A stretch of DNA of 64,000 bases, from assembly GCF_004343075.1 (NCBI RefSeq), contig NZ_SLXP01000010.1:14923-78922 (forward strand), read 5' to 3'. The position numbers and the translations under genes were made by a program. The stretch comes from Rhodovulum marinum. GTDB taxonomy: Bacteria; Pseudomonadota; Alphaproteobacteria; Rhodobacterales; Rhodobacteraceae. Position 1 is the first letter of the stretch, and the number at the start of each line of letters is the position of its first letter. The notes beneath the pieces were generated by a model that saw only the letters and a program-made list of their open reading frames with translations, had not been told where the DNA came from and searched no databases. This document shows, piece after piece, positions 43,467-50,882 of the stretch.

Positions 43467-43478
43467 GGGAACGTTCCC
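43467..43478. promoter_or_regulatory. GGGAACGTTCCC palindrome upstream of yggT
   Basis: A perfect 12-bp palindrome 20 bp before the yggT start, in the 142-bp gap to the divergent thioesterase gene. It could be an operator or a short hairpin in the yggT 5' leader. No regulator can be assigned; it does not match the alphaproteobacterial LexA box GTTC-N7-GTTC. Confidence 0.35.
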
Positions 43479-43589
43479 CGAGAGGTAAGCCGCCCGGCCG
43501 CCGCACGCAACCGCCTTTCCGCAGCGTTTCCCCTTGACGATCCGCCCGGCCCGCGCGACCCAGCGCAGCGCGTCCACCGGAGCCCGCCG

Positions 43590-44123
43590 ATGTATCCCTT
43601 CCTGCGCCTCGCCAAGGAATTCCACGTCCACCGCAACGCGGCTCCCCTGCCGCTGACCGGCACCCACGTGTCGCGGCACATCTGCTGGCCCTGGGACCTG
43701 GACATCTGGATGGAACTGAACAACGGGCGCACGCTGACGCTTCTGGACCTGGGGCGACTGCCCTTGGCCAAGCGCGTCGGGCTGATCGCGGCGCTGAAGG
43801 CCCAGCGTTGGGGGCTGACGATGGCGGGCGTGACCGTGCGCTATCGCCGGCGGGTGCGGATGTTCCAAAGGTTCGAGATGCGCTCGCGCTGCGTCGGCTG
43901 GGACGAGCGGTTCATCTATATCGAGCAGGCGATGTGGCGGAACGGCGAGTGCGCGAACCATGCGCTGTACCGCTCTGCGGTGACGGATGCGAACGGGATC
44001 GTGGCGCCCGCCCGCGTGATGGCGGCGATGGGTCTGGACGTGGCCTCGCCGCCGCTGCCGGGCTGGGTCCGGGAATGGATCGCCGCCGAGGCGCACCGCC
44101 CGTGGCCGCCGATGACCGACTGA
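43590..44123 (+). CDS. Acyl-CoA thioesterase (4HBT-like, hot-dog fold)
   Basis: 177 aa from ATG 43590 (CGGAG eight bases before). The core has THVSRHICWPWDLDIWMELNNGRTLTLLDLGRLPL, the helix-bearing element of the 4HBT branch with DLDIWMELNNG in place of the usual D-x-D-x-x-G/N-H motif, and RYRRRVRMFQRFEMRSRCVGWDERFIYIEQAMWRNGECANHALYR for the sheet. Substrate unknown; it probably hydrolyses an acyl-CoA. Divergent from yggT, followed by an unrelated MFS gene. Confidence 0.8.
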   Translation: MYPFLRLAKEFHVHRNAAPLPLTGTHVSRHICWPWDLDIWMELNNGRTLTLLDLGRLPLAKRVGLIAALKAQRWGLTMAGVTVRYRRRVRMFQRFEMRSRCVGWDERFIYIEQAMWRNGECANHALYRSAVTDANGIVAPARVMAAMGLDVASPPLPGWVREWIAAEAHRPWPPMTD

Positions 44124-44204
44124 TTGACGAAACGTCATCTGCGCGGTTGCGCGGGTGTCGAAACGCCTGTCTTATGCCGTCGGTTGCAGGAACGGGCAGG
44201 CGGC

Positions 44205-45557
44205 ATGACGGGATCGGCAAGGCGGCGCATCTGGGGCTGGTGGTTTTTCGACTGGGCCGCGCAACCCTATGCCACGTTGTTGCTGACCTTCATCTTCGCG
44301 CCCTATGTCAAGGATTTGCTGGGCGACGGCACCGCCGCCCAGGCGGCTTGGGGCTATGGCGTGGGCGCGGCCGGCATCGTGATCGCCCTGCTGGCGCCCA
44401 TCCTCGGCGCCGTGGCCGACAAGAGCGGCCACCGGATGCCGTGGATCGTGCTGTTTTCCGCCTGCTACGTGATCGGCGCATCGGGGTTGTGGCTGGCCCA
44501 CCCCGAGGCGTTCAGCCTGCCCCTGATCCTGTTCCTGTTCGGGCTGGGTCTGGTGGGGCTGGAATTCGCGACGATCTTTACCAACGCGATGCTGCCCGAC
44601 CTGGGGCCGCGCGACCAGTTGGGCCGGATTTCCGGCACCGGCTGGGCCTTTGGCTATGTCGGCGGGCTGATCGCGCTTGTCGCGATGCTGACGCTGTTTG
44701 CCGAGAACGCCGCCGGCACCACGCTGATCGGGCGCGAACCGGCGCTGGGGCTGGATCCCGCCACGCGCGAGGGCACGCGTTTCGTCGGGCCGTTCGTGGC
44801 GCTGTGGTATGCGGTGTTCATGATCCCATTCTTCCTGTGGGCGCGGGTGCCCACCTCGCCACCCGTCGCAACGGTGCGCGTCGCGCTGGCCACCTGCCTG
44901 CCGGAATTGCGCGCGACGCTGGCGCGCCTGCCCCGCACCCCCAGCCTGATGTCCTACCTCCTGTCGTCCATGTTCTACCGCGACGCGCTGAACGGGATGT
45001 ATGTCTTCGGCGGCATCTACGCCGCGGGCGTGCTGGGCTGGTCGGTGGTCGATGTCGGCATTTTCGGCATCCTCGCGGTGATCTCGGGGGCGGTGTTCTC
45101 CTGGGTGGGGGGGCTTGCCGATTACCGCTACGGGCCGAAGCCGGTGATCGTGGTCTGCGTGGTGCTGCTGACGCTGGTCGGCATCGGCGTGATCTTCGTC
45201 TCGCGCGAAAGCCTGTTCGGCATGGCCGTGCCGTCGGGCTCGACCCTGCCCGACATCGCCTTCTACGTGCTTGGGGCGACCATCGGCGCGGCGGGCGGTG
45301 CGCTGCAAACGGCAAGCCGCACCATGATGGTGCGGCAGGCCAACCCGGCCCGGATCACCGAGAGTTTTGGCCTTTACGCACTGGCCGGCAAGGCGACCTC
45401 GTTCCTTGCGCCGCTGTCGATCGGGATCGTGACCGATATCACCGGAAACCAGCAAGCGGGTATTACACCCCTGGTTGTGCTTTTCCTGATCGGCCTCTTT
45501 CTGCTAGCCTTCGTGCGGGCGGACGGCGAACCGGAGGAGAGATGGCACGTATCCTGA
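44205..45557 (+). CDS. MFS transporter of the UMF1 (Atg22-like) family
   Basis: 450-residue, twelve-helix membrane protein. The N-terminus RRRIWGWWFFDWAAQPYATLLLTFIFAPYVKD is the UMF1/Atg22 signature (WxxxDWAxxP/SxxxxxxxFxFxxY). The MFS loop GAVADKSGHRMPWI follows. Yeast Atg22 exports amino acids from the vacuole; the bacterial substrate is unknown. Its stop lies beyond the start of mepA (16-bp overlap), so the two are co-translated. Confidence 0.9.
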   Translation: MTGSARRRIWGWWFFDWAAQPYATLLLTFIFAPYVKDLLGDGTAAQAAWGYGVGAAGIVIALLAPILGAVADKSGHRMPWIVLFSACYVIGASGLWLAHPEAFSLPLILFLFGLGLVGLEFATIFTNAMLPDLGPRDQLGRISGTGWAFGYVGGLIALVAMLTLFAENAAGTTLIGREPALGLDPATREGTRFVGPFVALWYAVFMIPFFLWARVPTSPPVATVRVALATCLPELRATLARLPRTPSLMSYLLSSMFYRDALNGMYVFGGIYAAGVLGWSVVDVGIFGILAVISGAVFSWVGGLADYRYGPKPVIVVCVVLLTLVGIGVIFVSRESLFGMAVPSGSTLPDIAFYVLGATIGAAGGALQTASRTMMVRQANPARITESFGLYALAGKATSFLAPLSIGIVTDITGNQQAGITPLVVLFLIGLFLLAFVRADGEPEERWHVS

Positions 45558-46435
45558 TCGGGCTGATTATGGGGCTGGCGCTTGCGGCGCCGGGCTGGGC
45601 CGAGACCAAGGCGAACGCGCTGTTCGGCGCCAAGCGCGACGCCTCGAACCAGCCGCCCGCCGCAATCGGCAGCTATGCCAAGGGCTGCGCGGCCGGGCTT
45701 GTGCAACTGCCCGAAACCGGGCCGACCTGGCAGGCAATGCGGCTGTCGCGCAACCGAAACTGGGGCCACCCCGAAACCATAGCCTTTATCCGGCGGCTGA
45801 GTGCCGAGGCGACACGCCATGGCTGGAAAGGCCTTTATATCGGCGATATCAGCCAACCCCGCGGCGGGCCGATGACCTCGGGGCATGCCTCGCACCAGAT
45901 CGGACTCGACGTCGATATCTGGATGCTGCCGCCCAAGCGGCTGAACCTCAGCAGGTCGGAACGCGAGAACCTGTCCTCGATTTCCGTGCGCAGCAATGAC
46001 CAGCGGCGGGTGAACGGCAACTATACCCGGTCCCATGCAGCGATCCTGCGCGCCGCGGCACTGGACCCGGCGGTCGACCGGATCTTCGTCACCGCCCCGG
46101 TCAAGATCGAGATGTGCAAGCAGGCCACCCGGGCCGACCGGGCCTGGCTGCAAAAGATCCGCCCGCTTTACGGGCATCACTATCATTTCCACGTGCGCCT
46201 GAAATGCCCCGCCGGCGACCGCCATTGCGAAACCCAGCGGCCCACGGTAGCGGACCTGTCGAAAGGTGGCGACGGATGCGACGAGACGCTGGAATGGTGG
46301 GTGACCGACTATCTCGATCCGCCCAAGGTGGCGCCGGGCAAGAAAGCAAAGCCCGCCCCGCAGAAGCGACACCCCCGCGACTACACGATGGCCGACCTTC
46401 CCGCAGAGTGCCGCCGCGTTCTGGCCGCCGACTGA
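45542..46435 (+). CDS. mepA: Penicillin-insensitive murein endopeptidase MepA
   Basis: 297 aa with a signal peptide (MARILIGLIMGLALAAPGWA). The M74/LAS zinc site is visible: SGHASHQIGLDVDIW (His, Asp) and HYHFHVRL (second His set). Six Cys (KGCAAG, EMCKQA, LKCPAGDRHC, DGCDE, ECRRV) can make the disulfides known in MepA. Cuts D,D- (DAP) cross-links in peptidoglycan. Start ATG 45542 has GGAGGA five bases ahead, inside the preceding MFS gene. Confidence 0.92.
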   Translation: MARILIGLIMGLALAAPGWAETKANALFGAKRDASNQPPAAIGSYAKGCAAGLVQLPETGPTWQAMRLSRNRNWGHPETIAFIRRLSAEATRHGWKGLYIGDISQPRGGPMTSGHASHQIGLDVDIWMLPPKRLNLSRSERENLSSISVRSNDQRRVNGNYTRSHAAILRAAALDPAVDRIFVTAPVKIEMCKQATRADRAWLQKIRPLYGHHYHFHVRLKCPAGDRHCETQRPTVADLSKGGDGCDETLEWWVTDYLDPPKVAPGKKAKPAPQKRHPRDYTMADLPAECRRVLAAD

Positions 46436-47361
46436 CCGCGGCGCTTTGTTCCGCGCTTTTCATTGCCACACAGGCCGCGGCGGACGAGGCCGTTCACGTC
46501 GGCACGCTTGCGATTCCCAAGACGCAGACGACGCAAGGACTGTCGGGCATCGAGGTGTCGGCGGACGGGACGCAGGTTCTTGCGATCTCGGATGACGGCT
46601 GGTTCCTGCGCGGTCAGATCCAGCGCAGCGATGGTGCGCCGTCCGCGTTCTCGGTCGACCCGCCGCCGATCCGGATGCGAAGCCTGTCCGGCGACTGGAT
46701 GGCCGATCACCAGAAGGATGCCGAGGGACTGGCCATGGCGCCGGACGGTCGCGTTTTCGTATCGTTCGAGGTGTATCACCGCGTCCGGCTGTGGCGCGAC
46801 CTGCAGGCCCCTGCCATCTGGCTGCCCGACCGGCCCGAGAACGCCGGGTTTCAGCCCAACGGCGGGATGGAGGCCCTGGCCCTGGGTCCCGATGATGCGC
46901 TTTACGCCCTGCCGGAAACCATGGCCGCCGACGGCGGGATCCCGGTGTTTCGCTTTCAGGTGCCGCCGCAACGCCTGCGCCCGGACGGCACCCCGATCGA
47001 CCGCCATGTGGATATTCCCTGGACCGTTGCGTTCACCCTGCCCGCGCGCGGCCGGTTCCGCCCGGTGGGTGCCGATTTCGGGCCGGACGGGCGGTTTTAC
47101 CTGCTGGAACGTGGGGTGATCGTCCCGATCGGGTTCCGCAGTCGCGTGCGGCGCTTCGTTTTCGGCCCGGACGGCGCGACGAACGAAGAAACCCTTCTGG
47201 AAACCCCGGTTGGCCGTCACGGCAATCTCGAGGGGATTTCGGTCTGGCGGGATTCCACGGGAGAAATCCGCCTGACGATGATCACAGACGACAACGGCCT
47301 TGCGCTCCAGCGCAACGAGATCGTGGAATACCGAGTTGTCAGGACGCCTGCGGACCGCTAG
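46408..47361 (+). CDS. Exported phytase-type esterase-like protein
   Basis: About 317 aa if the GTG at 46408 is the start; this gives a proper signal peptide MPPRSGRRLTAALCSALFIATQAAA before DEAVHVG. No ATG lies close, and the ribosome site is weak, so the start is uncertain. The mature protein carries the esterase-like activity of phytase domain: TQGLSGIEVSADGTQVLAISDDGWFLRG, KDAEGLAMAPDGRVFVSFE, GMEALALGPDDALYALPE, GNLEGISVWRDSTGEIRLTMITDDN. This is a six-bladed propeller with acidic repeats. The predicted start lies within the last 28 bp of mepA. Substrate unknown. Confidence 0.8.
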   Translation: MPPRSGRRLTAALCSALFIATQAAADEAVHVGTLAIPKTQTTQGLSGIEVSADGTQVLAISDDGWFLRGQIQRSDGAPSAFSVDPPPIRMRSLSGDWMADHQKDAEGLAMAPDGRVFVSFEVYHRVRLWRDLQAPAIWLPDRPENAGFQPNGGMEALALGPDDALYALPETMAADGGIPVFRFQVPPQRLRPDGTPIDRHVDIPWTVAFTLPARGRFRPVGADFGPDGRFYLLERGVIVPIGFRSRVRRFVFGPDGATNEETLLETPVGRHGNLEGISVWRDSTGEIRLTMITDDNGLALQRNEIVEYRVVRTPADR

Positions 47362-47369
47362 AAAGCGCC

Positions 47370-47390
47370 GTCCGCCGCCGATCGGCGGAC
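47370..47390 (+). terminator. Hairpin between the phytase-like gene and yhhQ
   Basis: GTCCGCCG (47370-47377) / CGGCGGAC (47383-47390), loop CCGAT. It starts nine bases after the stop of the upstream gene and has no T run. It may be a weak terminator or a leader hairpin of the queuosine-precursor transporter. No preQ1 riboswitch pattern was seen. Confidence 0.4.
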
Positions 47391-47426
47391 CAAGTCTCCG
47401 CAACCTTGTAAAAACGGAAACCCGTC

Positions 47427-48047
47427 ATGACACGCCTGATCCCCGGCATCCTTGCCATGGCCGCCATCGTGGTGGCCTCGAATATCCTTGTGCAGTTCCT
47501 GTTCGGCCAATGGCTGACCTGGGGCGCCTTTACCTATCCGCTGGCCTTTCTCGTCACCGATGTGATGAACCGTGTCTACGGGCCGGGGCCCGCGCGCCGG
47601 GTGGTGTTCGCCGGCTTCGTCGTGGGCGTGGCCTGTTCGTTCATCGGCACCCAGATCACGGGCGAGTTCGGCCCGCTGGTCACCTGGCGCATCGCGCTGG
47701 GCTCGGGGCTGGCCTTCCTGACCGCGCAACTTCTGGACGTGGCCGTGTTCGACCGGCTGCGCCAGGGGCGCTGGTGGCGCGCGCCGCTGGCCTCGACGCT
47801 GATCGGGTCGACCGTCGATACCGCGCTGTTCTTCACCATTGCCTTTTCGGGTACGCTTGCCTTCATCGAATCGGGCAATGACGTCTCCTGGGCGAATGAA
47901 GCTCTGCCCCTTCTGGGGCTTGGGCCGGTCGTGCCGCTCTGGGTTTCGCTGGCCGTGGCGGACTGGAGTGTAAAACTTGCCCTCGCCTTGATCGCGCTGG
48001 TTCCGTTCCGCCTTATTGTTGGGCGGCTCACGGCACAGGTTGCGTGA
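47427..48047 (+). CDS. yhhQ: Queuosine precursor transporter (YhhQ/DUF165)
   Basis: 206-residue membrane protein with five to six hydrophobic segments. AFTYPLAFLVTDVMNRVYGPGPARRVVFAGF is the DUF165 signature (YP-x-x-F-x-x-x-D-x-x-N/xE-x-YG). STLIGSTVDTALFFTIAFSG and VADWSVKLALALIALVPFR follow. Takes up queuosine precursors (preQ0/preQ1) for tRNA modification. Monocistronic or downstream of the phytase-like gene with a hairpin in between. Confidence 0.93.
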   Translation: MTRLIPGILAMAAIVVASNILVQFLFGQWLTWGAFTYPLAFLVTDVMNRVYGPGPARRVVFAGFVVGVACSFIGTQITGEFGPLVTWRIALGSGLAFLTAQLLDVAVFDRLRQGRWWRAPLASTLIGSTVDTALFFTIAFSGTLAFIESGNDVSWANEALPLLGLGPVVPLWVSLAVADWSVKLALALIALVPFRLIVGRLTAQVA

Positions 48048-48099
48048 TTTAACTGGACATACACCAAATCTGTGGCACGCTACCCCTGACGGCAACAGC

Positions 48100-48267
48100 A
48101 GAAAGGAGGTGGTCCAGTGTCTAGAGTGATATTGGAGAACGAGGTTGGAACAGTCGGGAGGGCCGTGGTCTGAGGGCAGCCCCAAGGACCGAACACTTCC
48201 GATTGGGCCTTTCGCTCTAACCGGCCCATCTCCGTAGCTCTCGGGGCCGCCTTTCACCGGGCGGCCC
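48100..48267 (+). ncRNA. Structured short transcript candidate with 16S-tail complement and terminator
   Basis: Between yhhQ and arfB. AGAAAGGAGGTGGTCCAG (48100-48117) pairs over 18 nt with the standard alphaproteobacterial 16S rRNA 3' end, with one G.U position; normal ribosome sites span 5-9 nt. It is followed by an 18-codon ORF (48117-48173), a hairpin GCCC(C)AA/TTGGGC (48179-48208) and a terminator-like hairpin GGGCCGCC/GGCGGCCC (48244-48267) with TTTCC behind. This looks like one short RNA with its own end. I do not recognise the family. No strong promoter was assigned upstream; the region 48048-48099 is the AT-richest near here. Confidence 0.6.
48117..48173 (+). CDS. Predicted 18-residue peptide MSRVILENEVGTVGRAVV
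   Basis: GTG start at 48117, seven bases after GGAGG, TGA at 48171. The peptide is small, neutral and unlike a signal or toxin sequence. It is supported by the extreme ribosome-site match only, so it could be a leader peptide, a 30S-binding decoy, or a real microprotein. It ends before the downstream hairpins. Confidence 0.5.
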   Translation: MSRVILENEVGTVGRAVV

Positions 48268-48275
48268 TTTCCATT
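48244..48275 (+). terminator. Terminator of the short transcript upstream of arfB
   Basis: GGGCCGCC (48244-48251) / GGCGGCCC (48260-48267), loop of eight, followed by TTTCCATTT. It separates the short transcript from arfB. Confidence 0.7.
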
Positions 48276-48302
48276 TCCGGGCGCCTGGCCCACCATGGCC
48301 CC

Positions 48303-48725
48303 ATGCTACGCATCACCGACGAAATCGCGATCGAGGACTGGGAACTGACCGAGGTGTTTTCCCGGTCGTCCGGCCCCGGCGGTCAGAACGTCAACAAGGT
48401 CTCGACGGCGGTGGACCTGCGCTTCGAGGCGGCGCGCTCGCCCAACTTGCCCGATGCCGTCAAGGCGCGGCTGAAGCGGCTGGCGGGGCGGCGCTGGACC
48501 GAAAGCGGCGCCGTGCTGATCCGGGTCGAGGACACCCGCAGCCAGGCCCGCAACCGCGAGATCGCCCGCGAAAGGCTGGCCGAGTTGATCCGAAAGGCGC
48601 TGGAAAAGCCGAAACGGCGCGTGCCGACGCGACCGACGCTTGGCGCGAAGAAACGGCGGATCAAGGCCAAGAAGGAACGCGGCGAGATCAAGAGCCTGCG
48701 CGGCCGCGTCGCGCCCGAGGACTGA
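48303..48725 (+). CDS. arfB: Alternative ribosome-rescue factor ArfB (YaeJ)
   Basis: 140 aa: GGQ at 26-28 in RSSGPGGQNVNKVSTAVDLRF, the release-factor catalytic motif, and a basic C-terminal tail (KKRRIKAKKERGEIKSLRGR) that enters the mRNA channel of stalled ribosomes. No codon-recognition domain, as expected. Frees peptidyl-tRNA from ribosomes that ran off broken mRNA. Starts 27 bp after the terminator of the short transcript. Confidence 0.95.
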   Translation: MLRITDEIAIEDWELTEVFSRSSGPGGQNVNKVSTAVDLRFEAARSPNLPDAVKARLKRLAGRRWTESGAVLIRVEDTRSQARNREIARERLAELIRKALEKPKRRVPTRPTLGAKKRRIKAKKERGEIKSLRGRVAPED

Positions 48726-48758
48726 GCGTATCCGGGGCGGATGTCCCGCGCTTGCCGG

Positions 48759-48840
48759 GTTTCGCCTTGCTTGCGCAAGGCGACCCGCGCGGGGGGCGCT
48801 GCCCCCCGCGCCCCCCGGAGTATTTCACCCAAGAAAAAGA
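48759..48840 (+). repeat. Two-hairpin intergenic repeat, copy B
   Basis: Starts 34 bp after the arfB stop. First hairpin TCGCCTTGC (48762-48770) / GCAAGGCGA (48775-48783), loop TTGC, a perfect 9-bp stem. Second hairpin GCGCGGGGGGC (48787-48797) / GCCCCCCGCGC (48801-48811), loop GCT. Tail CCCCCCGGAGTATTTCACCC then AAGAAAAAG. It has the same layout as copy A (72-152) with compensating stem changes (CTGGGGGGC there). It lies between convergent arfB and serB. Confidence 0.75.
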
Positions 48841-48895
48841 GCCGGCCGAGGCCGAAGCTTTACTCCTGTCGGAGGACAGCCCCGCGCGCCGGCCG

Positions 48896-49765
48896 TCAGG
48901 CGGCGAAATCCGCGCGCGCATAGCCCTGCAGGTAAAGCAGGGCCGTCAGATCGCCGTGGTTGATCCGCAGGTCGCATTCGGCGGCCACCGCCGGCTTGGC
49001 GTGCAGGGCGACGCCCGCGCCGGCCAGGCCGAGCATGCCCAGATCGTTCGCCCCGTCGCCCACTGCCATCGCCTCGGCCGGGGAAATGCCCAGCCGCGCC
49101 GACACCGCCTTGAGGGCCGCGACCTTGGCCTCGCGCCCCAGGATCGGTTCGGCCACCTCTCCGGTCAGCCGCCCGTCCTGGACCAGCAGGGTATTGGCCT
49201 GGTGGTCATCGAACCCCAGATCGGCGGCCACACGGGCCGCGAAATTGGTGAACCCGCCCGAGACCAGGACGCAATGACCGCCATGGGCCTTCATGGTCGC
49301 GATCAACTCGCGGCCGCCGGGGGTATAGGTGATCCGGGTCGAAAGCACCCTGTCGATCACGCCCGCATCGAGCCCGGCCAAGAGCGCCACCCGTTCGCGC
49401 AGCGCCCCTTCGAAATCCAGTTCGCCGTTCATCGCGCGGGCCGTGATCTCGGCCACGCGCGGACCGATCCCGGCCTCGGCGGCCAGTTCGTCGATGCATT
49501 CCTGCCCGATCATCGTCGAATCCATGTCGGCGATCAGCAGCCGCTTGCGCCGCCCCTTGGCGGGCTGGATCGCGAGATCGACACATTCACCCTGCAAGTC
49601 GGCCCAGACCGACCAGATATTTCCCGGCACCGAATCAACCGGGAACTCGGCCGCAAGGTCCGGCGCAAGCCAGGTCGCCGTGCCGCCGCCCCAGGCATTG
49701 CGCAGCGCCTCGACAAGGGCGGGACGCAGCCCGCCGGGTGGCGCGATCAGGGTGACGACATGCAT
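48896..49765 (-). CDS. serB: Phosphoserine phosphatase
   Basis: 289 aa from ATG 49765 (GGAG eight bases upstream). An N-terminal ACT-like region of about 70 residues precedes LLIADMDSTMIGQE with Asp80 and Asp82 (HAD nucleophile and acid). VLVSGGFTNFAARVA and AVGDGANDLGMLGLAGAGVAL complete the HAD motifs. Last step of serine synthesis. Divergent from the CPBP protease gene, and close to serC-serA. Confidence 0.95.
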   Translation of the reverse strand: MHVVTLIAPPGGLRPALVEALRNAWGGGTATWLAPDLAAEFPVDSVPGNIWSVWADLQGECVDLAIQPAKGRRKRLLIADMDSTMIGQECIDELAAEAGIGPRVAEITARAMNGELDFEGALRERVALLAGLDAGVIDRVLSTRITYTPGGRELIATMKAHGGHCVLVSGGFTNFAARVAADLGFDDHQANTLLVQDGRLTGEVAEPILGREAKVAALKAVSARLGISPAEAMAVGDGANDLGMLGLAGAGVALHAKPAVAAECDLRINHGDLTALLYLQGYARADFAA

Positions 49766-49911
49766 GGGCGGACTCCGGCGGGAACTGAAACCGCGGGTCT
49801 TTAAACACGACCCGGCCGCAAGGACCAGTGCCCCCGCCTTGCCCAGGATCAAGGACCGGCGCTCGCGGCCCGGCAAGGCTGTGGCCCAGAAGCATCAACC
49901 GGAGGAATCAC

Positions 49912-50730
49912 ATGGGACCGCGTCCCGACCCCGCTTCGTTCACGGACCTGGAGGGCGCCGCCGCCTGGCCGTTCCTTGGCATCACCTTCGGCCTGTCCTG
50001 GGGCATCCTGGCGTTGTGGATATTGGCCGAAGCGGCGATGACGGCGTTGTTCGGGCCGCTTTCCGGCACACATCCGCTGTTCCTGCTCGCGGTCTATGCG
50101 CCCGCCATTGCCGCCGTTTCCCTGGTGCTGCGGCACGGCGGGGTGCGCGGCCTGCGCCGGTTCCTGTCACGGCTGGCTCTGTGGCGCTGTCACTGGGGCT
50201 GGTATCTCGTGTTGCTGGTCGGGCTGCCCGCGGCGTTCTACGGCGGCGCATGGATCAAGGGCGCGCCGCTGGCCGAACCGTTCCAAACGGGCGCCGGGGC
50301 ATTGCTGGCGCTGGTGGCGGTCCGCACCCTGACCGGCCCCGTCGAGGAGTTCGGCTGGCGGGGCGTGTTGCAGCCACTGTTGCAGCGGCGCCTGGCACCG
50401 CTTTGGGCGGGGGTCGTCGTGGGCCTGGTCTGGAGCCTGTGGCACCTGCCCGCGTTTTTCCTGTCCGGCACCCCGCAAAGTGCCTGGGGCTTTCTGCCAT
50501 TCCTGGTCGGTTCGACCACGGCGAGCGTCATCCTGACGGGGATGTTCAACGCCGCTCGCGGCAGCCTGCTGATCCCGGTTCTGGTCCACGCCCAGTTGAA
50601 CAGTCCGCTCTGGCCCGACGGGCAACCCGTCGACGCCTGGTTCTTCGCCGGGCTTGCCGGTCTGGTCGTCGCGTTGAACTGGCCCGCGATGACCCGGCGC
50701 GAGGGCGCCGCCACCGCCGTGATGGGGTAA
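49912..50730 (+). CDS. CPBP-family intramembrane glutamic protease
   Basis: 272 aa from ATG 49912 (GGAGGA seven bases upstream). Several hydrophobic helices; the CPBP/Abi motifs are present: PVEEFGWRG with Glu145-Glu146 and Arg150, WSLWHLPAFF with His178, and LVHAQLN. Type II CAAX-prenyl protease-like proteins cleave membrane peptides or act in bacteriocin immunity; no target is visible. It sits between serB and the serC leader RNA. Confidence 0.88.
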   Translation: MGPRPDPASFTDLEGAAAWPFLGITFGLSWGILALWILAEAAMTALFGPLSGTHPLFLLAVYAPAIAAVSLVLRHGGVRGLRRFLSRLALWRCHWGWYLVLLVGLPAAFYGGAWIKGAPLAEPFQTGAGALLALVAVRTLTGPVEEFGWRGVLQPLLQRRLAPLWAGVVVGLVWSLWHLPAFFLSGTPQSAWGFLPFLVGSTTASVILTGMFNAARGSLLIPVLVHAQLNSPLWPDGQPVDAWFFAGLAGLVVALNWPAMTRREGAATAVMG

Positions 50731-50799
50731 GGTTTCCGATCGGCAACAGCGATGTCGCGAATAGTGCCTGAAGTGACGCGATGGCGCAGTTTGGCATCT

Positions 50800-50882
50800 T
50801 GCGCGGGGCCCGGAACGGGCGTAAGCGCGGCGGTGGGACACCCCTCCCCAACGAGGGGCGAATATCTGGAAGGATACCAGCA
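50800..50882 (+). ncRNA. Candidate serC-motif leader RNA
   Basis: Upstream of serC in an alphaproteobacterium, where a conserved serC RNA motif is known. The region contains CCCCTC (50841-50846) / GAGGGG (50853-50858), loop CCCAAC, preceded by a smaller GGTG/CACC hairpin (50832-50842, sharing two bases with the next stem). A short TATC/GATA pair (50863-50876) can enclose part of the ribosome site GGAAG. Assigned by position and hairpin shape; the exact consensus was not checked. Confidence 0.5.

Noticed and set aside
47362-47426. preQ1 riboswitch ahead of the queuosine-precursor transporter
   Set aside because: The gap has only a simple 8-bp hairpin after the previous stop; no preQ1-I or preQ1-II core pattern was recognised.
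48061-48095. Sigma-54 promoter (TGGCAC) ahead of the short transcript
   Set aside because: TGGCAC is present but the GC element (TTGCA/T) at the required spacing is not.
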